From Bacteroidales bacterium (GTDB lineage Bacteria; Bacteroidota; Bacteroidia; Bacteroidales; Marinilabiliaceae), in the NCBI GenBank assembly GCA_015061285.1, contig SUWW01000007.1, forward strand, positions 1 to 64,000: a stretch of 64,000 nucleotides of DNA, in the 5' to 3' direction. The stretch's first letter is position 1, and each line of letters starts with the position of its first letter. A program made the position numbers and the translations under genes. The notes beneath the pieces are model-generated. The model saw nothing but the letters and a program-made list of their open reading frames with translations. It was not told the DNA's origin and did no database searches. This document shows, in pieces, positions 8,225-15,989 of the stretch.

Positions 8225-9370
8225 ATGACACAATTCAAACGAAACATAGTGATAACAGGCGGTGCCGGCTTCATAGGTAGCCATGTGGTTCGCCTCTTTG
8301 TAAATAAATATCCTGATTATCGAATCATTAATCTTGATAAACTGACCTACGCTGGTAATCTTGCCAATCTCAAAGACATTGAGGGTAAGCCGAACTACGA
8401 GTTTGTCAAGATGGACATCTGCGATTTCGAGGCATTCTCGCGTTTGATGGCTGAGAAGAAGATTGATGGTATTATTCACCTTGCAGCCGAAAGCCATGTC
8501 GATCGCTCGATAAAAGATCCATTTACCTTCGCTCGCACCAACGTGATGGGTACGCTTTCGCTTCTCCAAGCTGCTAAACTCTATTGGGAGAGTTTGCCAG
8601 AGAAATATGAAGGTAAACGCTTCTATCACATTTCAACCGATGAGGTTTATGGTGCATTGCAGCTCACCAACCCCGAGGGCATCGAGTCGCCATTCACTAC
8701 CACAGCTTCGAGTGCCGAGCATCACCATGCATATGGCAAAGATTTCTTCTTGGAAACAACCAAGTATAATCCGCACTCGCCATATTCGGCATCGAAAGCT
8801 TCGAGCGACCACTTTGTGCGTGCTTTCCACGATACCTATGGTATGCCTACCATTGTCACAAACTGTTCGAACAACTATGGTCCCTATCAATTCCCGGAGA
8901 AACTTATACCGCTATTTATCAACAATATACGTCATCGAAAGCCACTACCAGTCTATGGCAAGGGTGAGAATGTGCGCGACTGGCTCTATGTAGAAGATCA
9001 TGCACGCGCCATCGACGTTATTTTCCATAACGGCAAAGTGGCTGAGACATACAACATTGGCGGCTTCAACGAGTGGAAAAATATCGACATCATCAAGGTA
9101 GTTATAAAGACCGTCGATCGCCTACTTGGACGCAAAGAGGGCGAAGACCTCGACCTCATCACCTACGTTACCGACCGTCTTGGACACGACGCTCGCTACG
9201 CTATCGATTCGCGCAAACTGCAAGCCGAACTTGGTTGGGAACCTTCGTTACAGTTTGAAGAGGGAATAGAGAAGACCGTGCGTTGGTACCTCGACAACCA
9301 AGAGTGGATGGACAACATCACCAGCGGCGAATACGAGAAGTACTACGAGTCGATGTATGGAAATAGGTAA
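8225..9370 (+). CDS. rfbB: dTDP-glucose 4,6-dehydratase
   Basis: This 381-residue extended SDR enzyme converts dTDP-glucose to dTDP-4-keto-6-deoxyglucose. TGGAGFIGSH at 11-20 binds NAD; STDEVYG at 137-143 carries the Asp-Glu pair of the dehydratase active site, and YSASK at 187-191 holds the catalytic Tyr and Lys. It is about 30 residues longer than enterobacterial RfbB, with an insertion around 150-180. The 3' 501 bp (8870-9370, residues 216-381) recur without indels at 11606-12106, where the 5' part of that second copy is missing. This copy looks intact. Confidence 0.96.
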   Translation: MTQFKRNIVITGGAGFIGSHVVRLFVNKYPDYRIINLDKLTYAGNLANLKDIEGKPNYEFVKMDICDFEAFSRLMAEKKIDGIIHLAAESHVDRSIKDPFTFARTNVMGTLSLLQAAKLYWESLPEKYEGKRFYHISTDEVYGALQLTNPEGIESPFTTTASSAEHHHAYGKDFFLETTKYNPHSPYSASKASSDHFVRAFHDTYGMPTIVTNCSNNYGPYQFPEKLIPLFINNIRHRKPLPVYGKGENVRDWLYVEDHARAIDVIFHNGKVAETYNIGGFNEWKNIDIIKVVIKTVDRLLGRKEGEDLDLITYVTDRLGHDARYAIDSRKLQAELGWEPSLQFEEGIEKTVRWYLDNQEWMDNITSGEYEKYYESMYGNR

Positions 9371-9400
9371 ATTGAAAATTGAGAGTTGAAAATTCAGAAT

Positions 9401-11170
9401 ATGAGAAGTGTTATATTATTATTACTAGCTACCCTACTATTTACAGAGCCTATTAACGCAGCCAAAAAGCCCTATACCCTTAAGAATGGCGTATTGACAA
9501 TCTTACAAGATGTTCCATTGACAGGAATAAGTACGCCATGGCGACAGAAACGATGGGAAATAAAGAGTGTGGTAGTTGCTGAGGGTGTAACCAAGATTGA
9601 CAATTTTACATTCTATGAGCTTAGAAGTGTAACAAACATTCAGATTTCAAGTACTGTTCAAACTATAGGGGCAGAATGTACATTTGGTGGATGTGACAAG
9701 CTACAAAGTATAACTGTATCGCCTAATAATCCATACATTTATGATATAGATGGTAAGATTATCTATACAAAAGACAATACAAAGCTATTAGCATCTTTGC
9801 CATTATTAAGCGGACATCTGACGTTACCCGAAGGTCTCACTACAATTTGCGATTTTGCACTTATAGATACTCAAATTGATGCTATTGACATACCCGAAAG
9901 TGTCACTAAAATTGGAAGGTTTGCGTTGTCAGGTTGCAATAATTTGAAAGAGGTAAAGCTTCCTTCGAAGGTAAAGAACATAGAAGAATATACATTCAGG
10001 GAATGTTCAAATCTCGAAAAAATCGAATTCTCTCCGGAGTTGACATCTATAGAATACGGTGCATTTTCTGGTACGAACATCGAAGAAGTAACAATACCAG
10101 CAACTGTTTCCCATATGGATAAATTTGCTTTTGGCAGTTGTAAGCGTTTGCGCAAAATAACATACAATAGCGTAAAATGTAACACAGAAAGTACTGATAA
10201 GTATCGCAATGAAGGGAAGGTCTTTGCCAATGTTGCATCTCTCAAAGAGTTTATTATTGGTGAAAGTGTTCGAGAAATACCTGCAGATCTTATAAGTGGA
10301 GAAACTACCATTGGTGAATTGGTCATACCTTCAACCATTAAAAGTATAGGAGCTAGAGCCTTTAGCCATTTGAAAGGCGTGCGTCGTGTAATACTTCCTG
10401 AGAGTATTACTGAGATAGCAAAAGAAGCTTTTGCTTATTGTTCTGATTTGCAAGAAATAGAATTACCACAAAATGTCACGACAATATCGGATGGCGCTTT
10501 CTCTAATTGTAAATCACTGAAGAGAATCTACTTGCCAAACAATCTTAGATCTATTGGTAAATATGCCTTTTCGAATTGCGATTCTATAACAAAAGTAGAA
10601 ATACCATCTAGTGTTGAACACATAGGCGAAATTGCTTTTCGAGATTGCAAAATGCTAAAAACAGTACGATTGAATGCACCAAATTGCATTGCTGAAAGAG
10701 GTTCTGGCTTTGGCGAGTATATATTCTCACATTGCCCTAATCTTGAAAACATCATTTTTACAAGTAATGTAAAAGTTATACCTCAATATTTCTGTAGCGA
10801 GACCAATATTCGTTCTATTGAAATTCCTGCAAGTGTGGAAGAGATTAGCGATGGTGTGTTCGTTGATTGTAAAGAATTAGAAAGCATACAATTGCCACAA
10901 GGCTTACAAAAAATAGGCGCTGGTGCATTGGGTGGATGTGAAAAATTAGAAAGCATAACCATACCTGAAAGTGTTACATATTTAGGAGAAATGGTAATTT
11001 CTGGAATTGACAATTTGAAATATGTTAAGATATTGAATCCAAAAATCGAACATTCAATGGGTTACAAGACGTTTACCAATGTACCGAATTGTACTCTTAT
11101 CATCCCGAAAGGTTCAAGAGATAACTTCGATCCCATATACTACGTAGTAAAAGAGATTGTTGAGGAATAA
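9401..11170 (+). CDS. BspA-like leucine-rich-repeat surface protein
   Basis: This 589-residue protein has a Sec signal peptide (1-21, MRSVILLLLATLLF then INAA). From about residue 55 to 560 it is a chain of 23-residue LRR_5 (BspA/TpLRR-type) repeats of the form I-P-x-S-V-x-x-I-G-x-x-A-F-x-x-C-x-x-L. Such proteins are surface or secreted and often mediate binding, but the ligand cannot be read. A TTG at 9386 is in frame, but the ATG at 9401 begins a good signal peptide. No C-terminal type 9 sorting domain was recognised. The gene lies exactly between the complete rfbB and its truncated copy, which hints at insertion or duplication around it. A terminator follows at 11197. Confidence 0.88.
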   Translation: MRSVILLLLATLLFTEPINAAKKPYTLKNGVLTILQDVPLTGISTPWRQKRWEIKSVVVAEGVTKIDNFTFYELRSVTNIQISSTVQTIGAECTFGGCDKLQSITVSPNNPYIYDIDGKIIYTKDNTKLLASLPLLSGHLTLPEGLTTICDFALIDTQIDAIDIPESVTKIGRFALSGCNNLKEVKLPSKVKNIEEYTFRECSNLEKIEFSPELTSIEYGAFSGTNIEEVTIPATVSHMDKFAFGSCKRLRKITYNSVKCNTESTDKYRNEGKVFANVASLKEFIIGESVREIPADLISGETTIGELVIPSTIKSIGARAFSHLKGVRRVILPESITEIAKEAFAYCSDLQEIELPQNVTTISDGAFSNCKSLKRIYLPNNLRSIGKYAFSNCDSITKVEIPSSVEHIGEIAFRDCKMLKTVRLNAPNCIAERGSGFGEYIFSHCPNLENIIFTSNVKVIPQYFCSETNIRSIEIPASVEEISDGVFVDCKELESIQLPQGLQKIGAGALGGCEKLESITIPESVTYLGEMVISGIDNLKYVKILNPKIEHSMGYKTFTNVPNCTLIIPKGSRDNFDPIYYVVKEIVEE

Positions 11171-11457
11171 TCAAACATAGGACATTAATACTATTGAAGG
11201 CTGTCATATCGTGGCAGCCTTTTGTTTTATGTATATAAAATTAGCGGCACCCTAATTCGTACTTAGGAATGCCGCCAAGGAGAAGGAGAATTGTATGAAA
11301 TTGGATACGGTTTTATTCTCTGATCTATTTTGCTTATATGCTATACCTCTATTTCTAATAAAACACTAATCATATCTCGCTTCTACTTTATACTCTTAAC
11401 TTTCAACTTTTACCTTTTACTTTCAACTCTACTCTCTCCTCTTTACTCTCTCCTCTA
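11171..11457. other. Intergenic stretch: two hairpins and a pyrimidine-rich repeat
   Basis: Besides the LRR terminator, a second hairpin lies at 11244-11275, where GCGGCA and CCTAA pair with TTAGG and TGCCGC. It may terminate the minus-strand amt remnant or be left over from its original context. Bases 11377-11457 are a C/T-biased, loosely repetitive tract whose complement reads like the GAGTAGAG/GTTGAAAG repeat at 47873-47945. No gene was seen. Confidence 0.6.
11197..11228 (+). terminator. Terminator of the LRR gene
   Basis: AAGGCTGTCA pairs with TGGCAGCCTT (one G-T pair) around a short loop and is followed by TTGTTTT. It starts 27 bp after the stop codon. Confidence 0.8.
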
Positions 11458-11604
11458 TTAGTTATAAGCTGTTTCGCCATGTTCGTAGATATCGAGACCT
11501 TCTTCTTCTACGCGAGGTTCAACGCGCAAACCTTTGAGTTTGTTTAGCGTGAGGAATATCACTGCACCTATTGCTGCTGCCCATGCACCTATCACTACAG
11601 CGCC
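11458..11604 (-). pseudogene. amt: 3' remnant of an ammonium transporter gene (amt)
   Basis: On the minus strand, 48 codons plus a stop remain. The product ends with a membrane segment (GAWAAAIGAVIFLTLNKLKG) followed by GLRVEPRVEEEGLDIYEH and GETAYN. This matches the conserved C-terminal end of Amt-family ammonium channels in Bacteroidetes (last helix, then GLRV and GLDxxEHGE). Everything upstream (the first ten or so helices) is missing: at 11605-11606 the sequence switches to rfbB on the opposite strand. It cannot make a functional channel. Either the chromosome was rearranged here or the assembly joins unrelated contigs. Confidence 0.85.
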
Positions 11605-11605
11605 A

Positions 11606-12106
11606 AACAACTATGGTCCATATCAATTCCCGGAGAAACTTATACCGCTATTTATCAACAATATACGTCATCGAAAGCCACTACCAGTCTATGGCAAGGG
11701 TGAGAATGTACGCGACTGGCTCTACGTAGAAGATCATGCACGCGCCATCGACGTTATTTTCCATAACGGCAAAGTGGCTGAGACATATAATATTGGCGGA
11801 TTCAATGAGTGGAAAAATATCGACATAATCAAAGTGGTGATTAAGACCGTTGATCGTCTGCTTGGTCGTCCCGAAGGTGCCGACATGGACCTCATCACCT
11901 ACGTAACTGACCGTCTTGGTCACGACGCTCGTTACGCTATCGATTCGCGCAAATTGCAAGCTGAACTTGGTTGGGAGCCTTCGCTACAGTTCGAAGAGGG
12001 CATTGAAAAAACCGTGCGTTGGTACCTCGACAACCAAGAATGGATGGACAACATCACCTCTGGCGAATACGAGAAGTACTACGAGTCGATGTACGCTAAT
12101 CGTTAG
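11606..12106 (+). pseudogene. rfbB: 3' fragment of a second rfbB copy
   Basis: These 166 codons plus stop correspond exactly to residues 216-381 of the complete rfbB at 8225-9370, with no insertion or deletion. The NAD-binding loop and all catalytic residues are missing. By my hand count about 49 of 501 bases differ: only about 3 fall in the first 180 bp and about 46 in the remaining 320 bp, mostly at third positions. A clear protein difference is RKEGEDLD versus RPEGADMD. The reading frame stays open upstream to 11534 only by chance, through antisense amt sequence. The low rate of protein change suggests recent truncation of a once-functional gene, or an assembly artefact. Confidence 0.88.
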
Positions 12107-12159
12107 AAGCATAAATATCTGAAGCATTATAACCACCATTGGGTGATTATAGATAAGAA

Positions 12160-12198
12160 AAAGGGCTGCCCGAAGAAGTTTTGGACAGCCCTTCGCTT
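12160..12198. terminator. Bidirectional terminator between rfbB fragment and mrp
   Basis: AAGGGCTGCCC (12161-12171) pairs with GGACAGCCCTT (12183-12193), with one mismatch or wobble. An A-run lies on one side and CGCTTT on the other. It is placed between convergent genes and could serve both. Confidence 0.75.
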
Positions 12199-12218
12199 TA
12201 TAGGTGTATTATAAAGCG

Positions 12219-13286
12219 TTATTTACTGAGTGCTATTACAATATTCTTAGCCAAATCGGCAAAAGCTTTTCCTACAATGGAATTTGTATCGAGAGCAGCC
12301 GGAGCACCATTATCGCCGCATTCGCGAATGCTTTGAACAATAGGAATTTGCCCGAGAAGCTTAGTCCCCATTTTGTCGGCGAGGTTCTTAGCACCATCTT
12401 TCCCGAATATGTAATATTTATTCTCTGGAAGTTCTTCTGGCGTAAACCAAGCCATATTCTCTACAATACCAAGAATAGGCACATTCACCTTTTCGTTAGT
12501 GAACATATCTATGCCTTTCACTGCATCGGCAAGTGCGACTTTTTGTGGCGTACTTACTATTACAGCTCCTGTCAATTTCAGTAAACCGACAAGTGTGATA
12601 TGTATGTCGCTTGTTCCTGGAGGCATGTCAATGAGAAGATAGTCAAGTTCGCCCCAATCGCCTTCACTCAATAGCTGGCGAAGAGCATTAGTAGCCATAG
12701 CACCACGCCAAACTACCGCACTCTGTGGGTCGACAAAATAGCCGATAGAGAGCATCTTAATACCATATTTTTCAACAGGCGTAATCAAGTCGTGGCCTTC
12801 GGTGGAATTGGGCGATAGTGTTGGTCGAGCATCTTCAGTACCAAACATAATAGGCACAGATGGACCAAAAATATCAGCGTCGAGAAGACCTACTTTGTAG
12901 CCAAGTTTTGCAAGAGCAACAGCCAAATTAGCAGTAACCGTAGATTTGCCCACGCCACCTTTGCCAGAAGCAATAGCAATAACATTTTTGACGTCCGGAA
13001 GTATAGGTCGCTCTGGAGCAGCCTCACGCTTACGTATCTTTACATAAATATTGCCTTCTATCTCTACATCGTCGCCAGCTTCGCGATGAACAGCTTCAAT
13101 GCACTGACGTTTTATAATGTTTACGAGAGGATCGTTGGGGCGGTCGAAAATAAGACTAAAACTTACGCGGCGTCCATTGATGCGAATGTCGTCTTCCACC
13201 ATATCAAGATCTACAATATTTTGCTTCTTCTCTGGGTGAATCACCGTTCGGAGCGCATCGAGAATAAGTTTTGGGTATAATTCCAT
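12219..13286 (-). CDS. mrp: Mrp/NBP35-family Fe-S cluster carrier ATPase
   Basis: This 355-residue cytoplasmic P-loop ATPase is thought to carry or load iron-sulfur clusters. An N-terminal MIP18/DUF59-like domain (1-85) precedes the deviant Walker A SGKGGVGKST (107-116), and IDMPPGTSD is the Walker B-like region. The C-terminal CPxC cluster ligands of many Mrp proteins are absent: after ENMAWF the sequence reads TPEELPENKYYIFG. I recall this form as usual in Bacteroidetes, so it is noted, not taken as damage. It is the last gene of a minus-strand run from holB; 36 bp separate it from trmB. Its functional partners, the suf genes, lie elsewhere in the window. Confidence 0.93.
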   Translation of the reverse strand: MELYPKLILDALRTVIHPEKKQNIVDLDMVEDDIRINGRRVSFSLIFDRPNDPLVNIIKRQCIEAVHREAGDDVEIEGNIYVKIRKREAAPERPILPDVKNVIAIASGKGGVGKSTVTANLAVALAKLGYKVGLLDADIFGPSVPIMFGTEDARPTLSPNSTEGHDLITPVEKYGIKMLSIGYFVDPQSAVVWRGAMATNALRQLLSEGDWGELDYLLIDMPPGTSDIHITLVGLLKLTGAVIVSTPQKVALADAVKGIDMFTNEKVNVPILGIVENMAWFTPEELPENKYYIFGKDGAKNLADKMGTKLLGQIPIVQSIRECGDNGAPAALDTNSIVGKAFADLAKNIVIALSK

Positions 13287-13322
13287 CTATTATATCTATT
13301 TATGTACTTGTTATTCAGTTGG

Positions 13323-14063
13323 TTATTTCTCTTGAGCACCATAGCCAACGCTATGATATGTGTCTCGTTCAATCTCTACCGTTGGTTCGATAAGAGTTCT
13401 ATGAGGCATTGAGAATTTTATGTACTTAATATCAAGACCATAGTTGAGCCATTTTTGCTCGTAGTATGTCTTTATGCTAAGTATGTCGTTGTTGGATAGT
13501 GTTTTATATAGGTTGTTAGTTGCTATTTCGGGTGTTATAGCATTAGCCTTGAGCATCTCTTCGGTGTAGCGAAAAAGGAAGTTGCTATCTGTTTTGAGGT
13601 GTATACTGCCATTGTTGCAAAGCATTTTGGTGTATAGAGATAGCATTTTGGTGCCAATGAGACGTTTGCGAGGTTTTGCCATTTGAGGGTCTGGGAAAGT
13701 GAGCCATATTTCATTAATCTCGTCTGACTCAAAAAATCGGTCGATGAGTTCAATACGAGTACGTATGAAAGCAGCATTTGTCAGATTCTCATTGGCGGCT
13801 TGAGTAGCGCCATCGTACATGCGAGCACCTTTTATGTCGACTCCAATAAAATTTTTATTGGGAAAGAGGTGCGCAAGTCCAACGGTGTATTCGCCCTTGC
13901 CACAACCGAGTTCAACAACAATAGGATTGTTGTTATGGAAATAATTCTCGCGCCATTTGCCTTTGAGTTCGAAATCGTGTTCTACGAGTTGCTCGAAATT
14001 TCCTTGGAAGACATTTTCGAGCAGTGCCATTTCGGCAAATTTTCGCAATTTATTTTTCGCCAT
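13323..14063 (-). CDS. trmB: tRNA (guanine-N7)-methyltransferase
   Basis: This 246-residue SAM-dependent enzyme methylates G46 in the variable loop of tRNA. The SAM-binding motif is ELGCGKGEYT (51-60), followed by FIGVDIKGARM and the family signature EIWLTFPDPQMAKPRKR. An upstream in-frame ATG at 14117 would overlap gldH by 68 bp. The ATG at 14063 (MAKNKLRKFAEM) is preferred because family members begin with such a basic K-L-x-K-F sequence; it overlaps the gldH stop by 14 bp, which suggests coupled translation. Confidence 0.93.
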   Translation of the reverse strand: MAKNKLRKFAEMALLENVFQGNFEQLVEHDFELKGKWRENYFHNNNPIVVELGCGKGEYTVGLAHLFPNKNFIGVDIKGARMYDGATQAANENLTNAAFIRTRIELIDRFFESDEINEIWLTFPDPQMAKPRKRLIGTKMLSLYTKMLCNNGSIHLKTDSNFLFRYTEEMLKANAITPEIATNNLYKTLSNNDILSIKTYYEQKWLNYGLDIKYIKFSMPHRTLIEPTVEIERDTYHSVGYGAQEK

Positions 14064-14532
14064 CTTGCTCAGAATGGAAAATACGTAAACCAATACTATG
14101 TATGCCTTGCACTTCATCGGCGCGCATGCCTTGCGTCAATCGGAAAGTGTAGCAGCCTGGTAGGCGAAACCGATTGTGCATGCGATATGGACAACGCACA
14201 GAATAGAGACTGCCCCAACCAGCACCATACCAAGTGCCGTCAGGTTCGGCGATGAAGCATTCGAGAGTGTCGCGAACCATATCGCCATCAGGCGAAACGA
14301 GATCTATGAAGAGCCACAAATTAGCGTATGGATAGTTGCTTTGATGACGCATCTGTACCCATATATCGTAATAGGAAACGGTGTCGTCGATCTCGGCACG
14401 AAAAACGGCAAGCGAATCCATGTTCCATCCTTTGTCGGGCAAGGCGATATATTCGTTATAAACATCGCGTTGGTTGCAAGCCGTAAGGAGCATCGTGACC
14501 GAAGCTATAATAAGTATAAACTTCTTCATCAT
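14050..14532 (-). CDS. gldH: GldH-like gliding-motility lipoprotein
   Basis: This 160-residue lipoprotein has signal peptide 1-18 and lipobox LLTAC, with C19 as the lipidated Cys. The mature part resembles GldH: NEYIALPDKGWNMDSLAVF, then a beta-rich domain ending HSIGLRIF. GldH is needed for gliding in flavobacteria, but homologues also occur in non-gliding Bacteroidales, where the role is unclear; motility should not be inferred from this gene alone. Two adjacent ATGs (14532 and 14529) are possible starts. It lies directly downstream of the ricT-like gene (2 bp gap) and overlaps trmB. Confidence 0.85.
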   Translation of the reverse strand: MMKKFILIIASVTMLLTACNQRDVYNEYIALPDKGWNMDSLAVFRAEIDDTVSYYDIWVQMRHQSNYPYANLWLFIDLVSPDGDMVRDTLECFIAEPDGTWYGAGWGSLYSVRCPYRMHNRFRLPGCYTFRLTQGMRADEVQGIHSIGLRIFHSEQDGEK

Positions 14533-14534
14533 AA

Positions 14535-15968
14535 TTATTCCGCTTGTTGGTTGTTGCTGCCGTTGTTGCCGCCGTTGTTTCCGCCGCGTCGGAAATCGTT
14601 TTGCCTATTCTGCTGACGTTGGTTTCCTTCACCGCGATTGCGATTGCCATGTCGACGGTCGCGACCATTTTGATGATTATTGTTGTTGCCGCCTTCAGGT
14701 CTGCGTTGTCTTTGCTCACCGCGATTGCGTTGCTGGTTGTTGGCGTTGTTGTTGTCGATTCTTTGGTCGTTGTTGCTGTTGCTGTTTTGATGGTTGTGAT
14801 CGCGCCCTCGGTTTCTACGACCACCGTCGTTGTTGTTATTGCCGCCGCGTTTGCGATTTATCTTGTCGTCGAAACGAGTAAGTTCGTCGAGTTCAACAAC
14901 GTTGTTGTAGCCAGTCTCTTCTGTTACCGCAACAAGTTCCGACGAGCCGAGTTTTTCAGGCTTTTGTCCTTTCTCGTTCAGCGCCAGCACTTCGCGGACG
15001 TGGTCTGCATCGACAGCAACAATGTTGATAGGCTTATCCTTTTGTGGAGAGTACCACATAATCTTCTTGAAAATGTCGTATTTGAAGAAGTAGAAAGTTC
15101 CTTCACCAGTTTCGAGCGGTTTTTCGATAGGAGGAAACTGTTTTAGAGCGTCCAAATAAACATCGAGCTCATAGTTGAGACAACATTTCAGTTTGCCGCA
15201 CTGACCAGCGAGCTTTAGTGGGTTGAGCGACAAATCTTGAACGCGAGCAGAATGAGTCGTAACCGAGACGAAGTTCGTCATCCAAGTGGCACAGCAAAGT
15301 TCTCTGCCACAAGGGCCAATGCCGCCAATGCGACCAGCCTCTTGGCGAGCACCAATCTGTTTCATCTCAATACGTACGTGAAAACGCTCAGCAAGCACTT
15401 TTATCAGCTCGCGGAAATCGACGCGTTCGTCGGCTATATAATAGAAAATGGCTTTTGTGCGGTCGCCTTGATATTCCACATCGCCTATTTTCATATTAAG
15501 ACCTAAGTCTTGTGCTATGCGACGGCTTTCGAGCATCGTTGGGTTTTCGAGATCTTGCGCCTCATGCCATTTGTCGATGTCTGATTGACGTGCCACGCGG
15601 TAGATTCTCTTAAACTCAAACGTCTCAGGGTTGAGGCGGTTTTTGTGCATTTGTAGGTATACAAGACGTCCGAGCAACGTCACTTCGCCAATGTCGTGTC
15701 CTGGAGATGACTCTACGGCTACGATATCGCCTTTTTTGAGTGCTAAACCTGCACTGTTGCGATAGTAGCTCTTACGAGTGTTTTTGAATTGCACTTCAAC
15801 AAGATCCGAAGCTCCTGGTGGTTCAGGAAGGTCTGAAAGCCAATCGTAGGTATGTAGCTTGCCACCACGCAGAGCGCATGTGCCACAATTGCGCTTGGGC
15901 GTCGATGGCGTTGGGCTTTCGGCTGGTACTTCTTGTTCGAAGTCGATGGGTTCTGTATTATCGTTCAT
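14535..15968 (-). CDS. RicT/YaaT (PSP1-domain) protein with Asn/Arg-rich tail
   Basis: This is a 477-residue cytoplasmic protein. Residues 25-330 form the PSP1/RicT region, including CGTCALRGG, GGIGPCGRELCCATW and GQCGKLKCCLNYE. The repeated cysteines match those that hold Fe-S clusters in the Bacillus RicAFT complex, which acts with RNase Y in RNA processing. The last 105 residues or so (from about 373) are a low-complexity tail of Asn, Arg, Gln and Gly, predicted disordered and basic, resembling RNA-binding tails. The matching DNA (14540-14860) is a biased tract of GTTGTT-type repeats. It is 21 bp from holB and 2 bp from gldH. Whether it acts in RNA decay in Bacteroidales is not known to me. 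Confidence 0.88.
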   Translation of the reverse strand: MNDNTEPIDFEQEVPAESPTPSTPKRNCGTCALRGGKLHTYDWLSDLPEPPGASDLVEVQFKNTRKSYYRNSAGLALKKGDIVAVESSPGHDIGEVTLLGRLVYLQMHKNRLNPETFEFKRIYRVARQSDIDKWHEAQDLENPTMLESRRIAQDLGLNMKIGDVEYQGDRTKAIFYYIADERVDFRELIKVLAERFHVRIEMKQIGARQEAGRIGGIGPCGRELCCATWMTNFVSVTTHSARVQDLSLNPLKLAGQCGKLKCCLNYELDVYLDALKQFPPIEKPLETGEGTFYFFKYDIFKKIMWYSPQKDKPINIVAVDADHVREVLALNEKGQKPEKLGSSELVAVTEETGYNNVVELDELTRFDDKINRKRGGNNNNDGGRRNRGRDHNHQNSNSNNDQRIDNNNANNQQRNRGEQRQRRPEGGNNNNHQNGRDRRHGNRNRGEGNQRQQNRQNDFRRGGNNGGNNGSNNQQAE

Positions 15969-15989
15969 GTTAGGTATTAATGTTTAGAA

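Noticed and set aside
11534-11605. In-frame N-terminal extension of the rfbB fragment
   Set aside because: This stretch is the antisense of the amt 3' end; the extra residues are chance read-through, not part of a real protein.
12219-13286. Mrp regarded as inactivated because CPxC is missing
   Set aside because: The ATPase motifs are intact and Bacteroidetes Mrp proteins, as far as I recall, share this C-terminal form.
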